The translations under genes and the position numbers were made by a program. A DNA stretch of 64,000 nt from Epiperipatus broadwayi (lineage: Eukaryota; Onychophora; Udeonychophora; Euonychophora; Peripatidae). The DNA is taken from positions 952,883 through 1,016,882 of the forward strand of contig JAQFVV010000320.1 in NCBI GenBank assembly GCA_028023455.1. Direction: 5' to 3'. A model generated the notes under the pieces. That model worked only from the letters and a program-made list of their open reading frames with translations, was not told where the DNA came from and searched no databases. Of this stretch, positions 59,397 to 64,000 are shown piece after piece; the stretch's first letter is position 1, and every line of letters begins with the position of its first letter.

Positions 59397-59886
59397 CAGG
59401 GGTGGGAAAATAGTGGCCCAAGGGCCACATGCGGCTCGCTAAGAGTTTTAATGTGGCCTGCCAAGACAATCAGAAAATCTACCTTGAACTGAGATTTCTT
59501 TCCCGTGTGTGACCGAAGATTTGTCTTATTTCCCTCTAGGATGGCCACGTTAATATACATGCACAGTGTAGATACAATATGCAGTGTTTTTCCAGTTGAT
59601 CTGGTTAATTTTAATTTTGTCTTTGCATTAGCAAATATATACATTTCCAACTTCAGTGAAACCATGAACCCTCCAAAAAAATGTAAAATCGATGATGAAT
59701 GTTGTGTGTTTAATGAAGAATGGACAAACAAATATTTCTTTGGTAATACAGAGAATAAAGCAGTGTGTTTATTGTGTCATGAAAAAAGGTGTGGCCTCTG
59801 CTAACCCTCGCTTCCACAAAGTGGCCCCAGATGCGGCCCTCCATCAACCTCTGCAGCCCTTAAGCCAAAACAACTGCCCATCCCTG
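59397..59886 (+). mobile_element. hAT deletion derivative retaining an N-terminal BED-finger coding piece
   Basis: The ends are CAGGGGTGGGAAAATAGTGG and, as reverse complement, CAGGGATGGGCAGTTGTTTT, each followed by GGCC-rich sequence. The flanks are TTTTAGAC (59389-59396) and TTTTATAC (59887-59894), an 8-bp duplication with one mismatch. Inside, 59664-59800 reads MNPPKKCKIDDECCVFNEEW and, further on, AVCLLCHEK. This resembles the N-terminus and first half of the zinc finger of GTF2IRD2/ZBED-like hAT transposases; the finger's second half (histidines) and the whole catalytic domain are deleted. The TIR and BED type differ from the hAT at 27.5-30.2 kb. It needs an autonomous partner elsewhere to move. 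Confidence 0.8.
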
Positions 59887-59894
59887 TTTTATAC

Positions 59895-60444
59895 AGATAT
59901 AAAATATGCATTAATAGTTTTAAATTTATAATCAATTAAATAAAAGATCACTGATTTTTATTTTAAATAATTTTTGTATTCAATATTAAACAGATGCCAA
60001 CAATTACAAATATCAAACAGGTCTAGTTTAAAATATATATAAATTTAACATTTTTAACAGTTAATATAGATGTAAATTAATTAATAAATGGGATAACTGT
60101 TATACATACTACTAGCTACTAGCTCATACATAACAATGTGAGTGATTGATCAAAAGATACACCTTTTGATTAGTTGTAGCTTGAACAGGTTTTCTATTGT
60201 TTTCATTTAGCCTCCTGAATCACATCTGATTGGTTGCTGCACATCAATATACCTTGACTATGGATATAACTTTGTATATATAATGGTTATTCCATTTACT
60301 AATTAGTTTACACACATATAGTAAACTATATTCCCACAAGCTATGAATAAATAATCTTCATGTTAACAATGATAAAAGAATAGATCAGACTCGTCCATTC
60401 TTTAAATTTATGTTTACTGACATAAAGAAATTTATTTATTCATA
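59895..60444. other. AT-rich spacer, no gene seen
   Basis: Flank between the hAT and the RTE. A mildly richer stretch at 60190-60260 is unassigned. Confidence 0.45.
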
Positions 60445-60467
60445 GTCTATGATCATCATCATCATCA

Positions 60468-62249
60468 TCAACAATTATCAATCCACTGCAGGATGAAAGT
60501 CTGTCCAAGTTTAAACCATCTTCTCTGATCTTTAGCTTCTCTTTTCCACAACACACCTGCACATTTTCTTATTTCATCCATCCATCTCACATGTGGTCTC
60601 TTTCTGCGTCTTTTACAATCTCTTGGAATCCAGTTTAAAATTTCAATTGTCCATCTATTATCATTTCTTCTAGCAATATGTCCAGCCCAACTCCATTTCA
60701 ATCTTTTAATTTTTTCAATAAGGTCAGTAACACCTGTTTGTTGTCTTACCCATACATTGCATTTTCGATCTCTTCTTGTTACTCCCAACATACATCTCTC
60801 CATACTCCTTTGAGTGGTCTGAAGTCTCTGTATTGCTCTTCTATTAAGTGTCCAAGTCTCAGATCCATAAGTAAGAACTGGTAAAACACATTTGTTAAAA
60901 ACCATTCTTTTCAAACACATAGGCATATTTCCTTTTAGTATCAAGTTATTTCTACCAAAAGCACTCCAACCAAGTTTAATTCTATGATTAATTTCCTCCA
61001 TTATGTTTCCATCTGTATTAATAATCTGACCAAGGTATTTGTAACTGTTAACTTTTTCTAATTCTTCATAATCAATCTTTATTTTCATATTTTGAGCAAA
61101 TCGATTAAACATTACTTTAGTCTTTTTAACATTTATCTTTAGTCCTACTTTTCTACTTTCATCTGCTAACTCCTGCAACATTTCCTGCAGCTCTGAAGCA
61201 TTATTTGCAAAAACAACTACATCATCTGCAAAATCTAAATGACTTAAATACTCTCCATTTACTTTCATTCCTTTAGTTTCCCATTTTAATCCACAAAATA
61301 CTTCTTGCAGCACTGCTGTAAAAAGTTTTGGAGATATGGAGTCACCTTGTCTTACACCTTTCTCAATGTTGATTTTTCCAGTATCATTATGTAATCTAAT
61401 TGTTGCTGTTGCATTTTTATAAATATTCTTTAAAATATGACAATATCCTGGATCTATACCTTGATGATCCAATGCTTTAATCACTGAAGAAATGTGTATA
61501 GAATCGAATGCCTTTTCATAATCTACAAATCCAAAACATAATGACAACTCATATTCATTTGTCCTTTCTATGACTTCTCTCAATACCTGGATATGATCTA
61601 TTGTACTAAAACCACTTTTAAATCCAGCTTGTTCTCTTGGTTGGTGGAAATCCAAAGTTCTCTGTAGACGAGTTGTAATTATCTTGGTAAAAATTTTATA
61701 TAAAACTGATAAAAGGCTGATAGGTCTGTAATTTCTAATATCTTCTTTATCACCTTTTTTAAATATTAATATTATTACTGCATTCTTCCAATCTTCCGGT
61801 ACATCTTTATCATTTAGACATTTGGTATATAACTTTGCTAAAATTGTTTCTATTTCTTCACCTGCTTCTTTTAATATATCAATTATAATTCCATCATTTC
61901 CTGGAGCCTTTCCTTTCTTCATACATTTAATTGCATGTCTCACTTCTTCATTTAAAATTCTGGGCAATTCGGAAGATGTAATAGATATAGGAGGTACTTG
62001 TTCTTTATTACTATATAATTCTTGATAAAAATCTTCTACCAACTTCATGATGTCATCTCTCTTTTTAGTAATAATTCCATCTTTTTTTCTTATTGCAGAT
62101 ATAAATTTCCTACCAATACCAAAATGTTGTTTAACATTCTTGAGACTTTTATTTTCTTCTACAGCTTTCCTTGCTATTTCACAGTTATACTTTCTTATAT
62201 CATTTTCAACTCTTTTTCTGTACCATTTTACAAAATTCGAGATATTCAA
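60468..62249 (-). CDS. RTE reverse transcriptase ORF, 593 codons
   Basis: It would make cDNA from the element RNA at a nicked target. Residue positions: GKAPGNDGI at 113-121, [18 protein letters not shown] at 173-190, QAGFKSGFSTIDHIQVLREV at 207-226, and the first catalytic aspartate in FVDYEKAFDSI at 241-251. GVRQGDSISPKLFTAVLQEV follows at 298-317, then the catalytic pair in LDFADDVVVFA at 338-348 and the thumb motif YKYLGQIINTDG at about 403-414. YGSETWTL and the RTE C-terminal WSWAGHIARRNDNRW lie beyond. All expected RT blocks are intact. The ATG at 62249 is not the native start: the frame continues upstream after a frameshift into the linker. Confidence 0.9.
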   Translation of the reverse strand: MNISNFVKWYRKRVENDIRKYNCEIARKAVEENKSLKNVKQHFGIGRKFISAIRKKDGIITKKRDDIMKLVEDFYQELYSNKEQVPPISITSSELPRILNEEVRHAIKCMKKGKAPGNDGIIIDILKEAGEEIETILAKLYTKCLNDKDVPEDWKNAVIILIFKKGDKEDIRNYRPISLLSVLYKIFTKIITTRLQRTLDFHQPREQAGFKSGFSTIDHIQVLREVIERTNEYELSLCFGFVDYEKAFDSIHISSVIKALDHQGIDPGYCHILKNIYKNATATIRLHNDTGKINIEKGVRQGDSISPKLFTAVLQEVFCGLKWETKGMKVNGEYLSHLDFADDVVVFANNASELQEMLQELADESRKVGLKINVKKTKVMFNRFAQNMKIKIDYEELEKVNSYKYLGQIINTDGNIMEEINHRIKLGWSAFGRNNLILKGNMPMCLKRMVFNKCVLPVLTYGSETWTLNRRAIQRLQTTQRSMERCMLGVTRRDRKCNVWVRQQTGVTDLIEKIKRLKWSWAGHIARRNDNRWTIEILNWIPRDCKRRRKRPHVRWMDEIRKCAGVLWKREAKDQRRWFKLGQTFILQWIDNC

Positions 62250-63428
62250 TTCTTTTTAATACATCATTTTTGTATATCTTCATATTCCTTCTTTTCTTCA
62301 TAAATTCTCTAGTCTCAGTAGAAATTTTATTAGTCAATTGCTGCTTTTTTCTACCAGCTATCTTTGTTGCAGTTTTTAAAAGTGTATCAGTTATTTTCAT
62401 ATTAATTTCATTCAAATCTGAATCATGTTCAAAATCTCCTAACACTTGAAACCTATTTGTAAGTTCTAATTTAAATTCATTAGAATGTTTCTGAAGATTA
62501 GGAATATCAACTGTAAATATTGTTTTTCTTAATAATTTTTGTCTCTCTAGTTTTACATTAACATGTAATTTACACCTTACTAATCGATGATCACTTCCTG
62601 TGTTAAATTTATTAAGAACATTACAATCTTGAAATATGTATTTCCTGTTAGTCAAAATATAATCCAATTCTGCTGTACCTTCATTTGGATGCTTCCATGT
62701 CCATTTCCTTTTAACATTTTTCTCAAAAAATGAATTCATAATATAAAGTTTTTCTTTTCTGCAAACTCCACAAGTCTATGTCCTCTCTCATTTCTATTAC
62801 CATAACCAAAATTACCTACAGCAATTTCATCTTTCATTTGTCTACCAATTCTAGCATTAAAGTCTCCCATAACAATTTTAAAATGTTGTTTACTCTGATC
62901 AAAAGCCTTTTGTACATCCATATAAAAATCTTCTACTACTTCATCACTATGAGAACTTGTTGGGGCATAAACCTGAATTATCTGCATTTGGTATCTGCTA
63001 TTAAGTTGTATAACTAATCTTGCCACTCTGTCCGATACACCATCAATCTCCACAATATTGTTCTTCCACTTTTTATTTATAATGAATCCTACTCCACTTG
63101 TATTTCAGAAGATGATCTTGCCTCTATAATAGAGTATATGTCCACTTTTTAAATCAATTGTTTCTTCACCTTTTCTTCTAACTTCACAAAGTCCAATAAT
63201 GTCCCATTTAATATAAGACAATTCTTCTTCTAATTCTTGCAATCTTCCTTCACTTGAAAGTGATCTGCAGTTGTAAGTACCTAAATAAAAAGTCGTCATC
63301 AAATGGCAGCCTGGGTCCACAATCAGGGGATTCTTAGCACCCTCCACCTTCGGCCACCAACCGCTGCCTTGGTTGGTGACTTTACAGCCTCCTGGGAATA
63401 AGGGCCATGCTTTATTTTTGTCTGTCAT
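62206..63428 (-). pseudogene. RTE apurinic-like endonuclease and linker, broken into three frames
   Basis: Piece 1 (63105-63428) ends at an in-frame TGA after LYYRGKIIF and contains the EN start YNCRSL and the metal-binding glutamate block CEVRRKGEE. The same frame continues after the stop with NTSGVGFIINKKW. Piece 2 (62736-63053) has QVYAPTSSHSDEVVEDFYMD and VMGDFNARIGRQ. An indel in an A-rich run near 62745 shifts to piece 3 (62206-62739): WTWKHPNEGTAELDYILTNR, SDHRLVRCKLHVNVKL, then the linker. A second indel near 62225 joins it to the RT ORF. The D-x-N, DYIL and SDH catalytic motifs are all present, so the damage is light. Confidence 0.85.
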
Positions 63429-63690
63429 AATTGTATATATGTATTGGAAAAATATTTATCATTTACACAAACATTCATTCTGCCTTATCAGGCACTGAGA
63501 AGAAAGACCATGGTGTTTCTTGATCTTAAGCTCAGAGGTAAAAAGCCAATAAACTCACCATGCTGGCTGATGCATGTTGGTGAGCAGCCCACAACAGCTG
63601 CAATGACAAGAACATATGGAGTGGGTATTAGGAATTTGCCCTGCTCGGTTCCTTTAAGGCCTCCAAGAGGAATCAAAGGGTCTCCTTTCA

Positions 63691-64000
63691 GTTAATAGCA
63701 AACTCCTTTCTATGATAGTAAAGTTTAAATAAACTAATAATATAGTCTCTGAGGGACTAAATAATAGTGTAGATAGGAGTACTGAAACAATCAAAAAGTT
63801 TGAAATTATGAGTTTGAAAAAAAATATGGATAAACATGGAAACTGTTTATTTAAACATGATTTGTAGGGTTAATTTGAAGTTTGAAATGTTTGAACAAGT
63901 ATAGTGGTGTGAGTTTTAGATATATGTAATGTATTCATTAAAAATATGGAATTATCTAAAGGAATAATGATACTTTTTAGTAAGTGACAAGGAATATAAG
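63691..64000. other. AT-rich flank, no gene seen
   Basis: The region upstream of the RTE 5' end. Nothing recognised. Confidence 0.45.

Larger units (their letters stand above)
60445..63690 (-). mobile_element. Near full-length RTE-type LINE
   Basis: On the minus strand the order is a 5' region (from about 63690), an endonuclease, a linker, a reverse transcriptase, a C-terminal W/R-rich domain and a short 3' end with a GATGATGAT microsatellite tail at 60445-60470. That tail is typical of RTE/BovB elements. The other RTE pieces in this window (5.5, 8.1, 8.7, 27.2, 30.2, 35.3 and 41.0 kb) align to it. Only one in-frame stop and two frameshifts separate it from a continuous ORF. I did not find a clear TSD. 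Clade (RTE, BovB-like) is inferred from the C-terminal WSWAGHIARRNDNRW and RWMDEIRK motifs. Confidence 0.88.

Noticed and set aside
62022-62449. Plus-strand hydrophobic ORFs of 67-93 codons over the RTE
   Set aside because: They are antisense shadows of the minus-strand RTE coding sequence; their hydrophobic character comes from reading A-rich codons in reverse.
1-64000. CRISPR arrays, operons, riboswitches or a bacterial defence system
   Set aside because: The sequence is eukaryotic in character: SINEs, LINE RTs, hAT elements, no tight gene spacing and no Shine-Dalgarno-led ORFs. No array of regularly spaced repeats was seen.

Overview
This window is strongly AT-rich eukaryotic DNA. I recognise no host gene, no intron-exon structure, no bona fide tRNA or rRNA gene and no bacterial-type feature. 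It reads as a gene-poor intergenic stretch, or the interior of a very long intron, built almost entirely from transposable elements of different ages. The mix is RTE-type LINEs, an L1-like LINE with a YMDD motif, Penelope-like elements, Ty3/gypsy relics, BED-finger hAT transposons, long-TIR MITEs and tRNA-derived SINEs. It fits a low-GC invertebrate metazoan. I cannot say from sequence alone whether it is a mollusc, a cnidarian, an arachnid or something else.

Layout. 1-2 kb: degenerate L1-like LINE (+). 2.3-4.6 kb: three copies of a long-TIR MITE (called family A here). 5.5-8.9 kb: a decayed RTE copy and two 3' fragments (-). 10.6 kb: a hairpin MITE. 11.3 and 12.4 kb: two copies of a very short tRNA-like SINE (family S). 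13.6-15.3 kb: more family A, including a 571-bp palindrome. 15.6-16.7 kb: a Penelope-like element (PLE) broken by an internal inversion, followed by a pol III-type SINE. 16.7-20.9 kb: a Ty3/gypsy pol relic interrupted by a family A MITE and a hAT MITE. 21.4 kb: a second PLE endonuclease fragment. 23.5 kb: a hAT MITE. 26.6 kb: a large ATT/GTT microsatellite. 27.2-31.5 kb: a BED-finger hAT transposase pseudogene flanked by RTE copies. 32-33 kb: two more family S SINEs. 34-35 kb: a foldback element (family C). 35.3-36.8 kb: an RTE copy with a 5' inversion. 37-38.7 kb: the second L1-like LINE (-). 41-43.1 kb: another RTE (-) with a hairpin insertion. 44-46 kb: family C units and a SINE. 47.4-49.3 kb: a second gypsy relic. 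50 kb: a perfect hairpin and a direct duplication. 54-55 kb: a third PLE (-) with its RT active-site segment duplicated. 55.5 kb: a long-TIR MITE. 56.8-57.7 kb: the largest family C foldback. 59.4 kb: a hAT deletion derivative that keeps its BED finger. 60.4-63.7 kb: the best-preserved RTE (-), with an uninterrupted 593-codon reverse transcriptase ORF.

The useful biology is in how the elements are arranged. Nested insertions give relative ages: gypsy is older than family A and hAT, and RTE copies lie on both sides of the hAT. Two retroelements of different classes, RTE and PLE, carry the head-to-head 5' inversion expected from twin priming. All five family S SINEs still have clean target-site duplications, so they look recent. 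Several long inverted repeats would form long dsRNA hairpins if transcribed.
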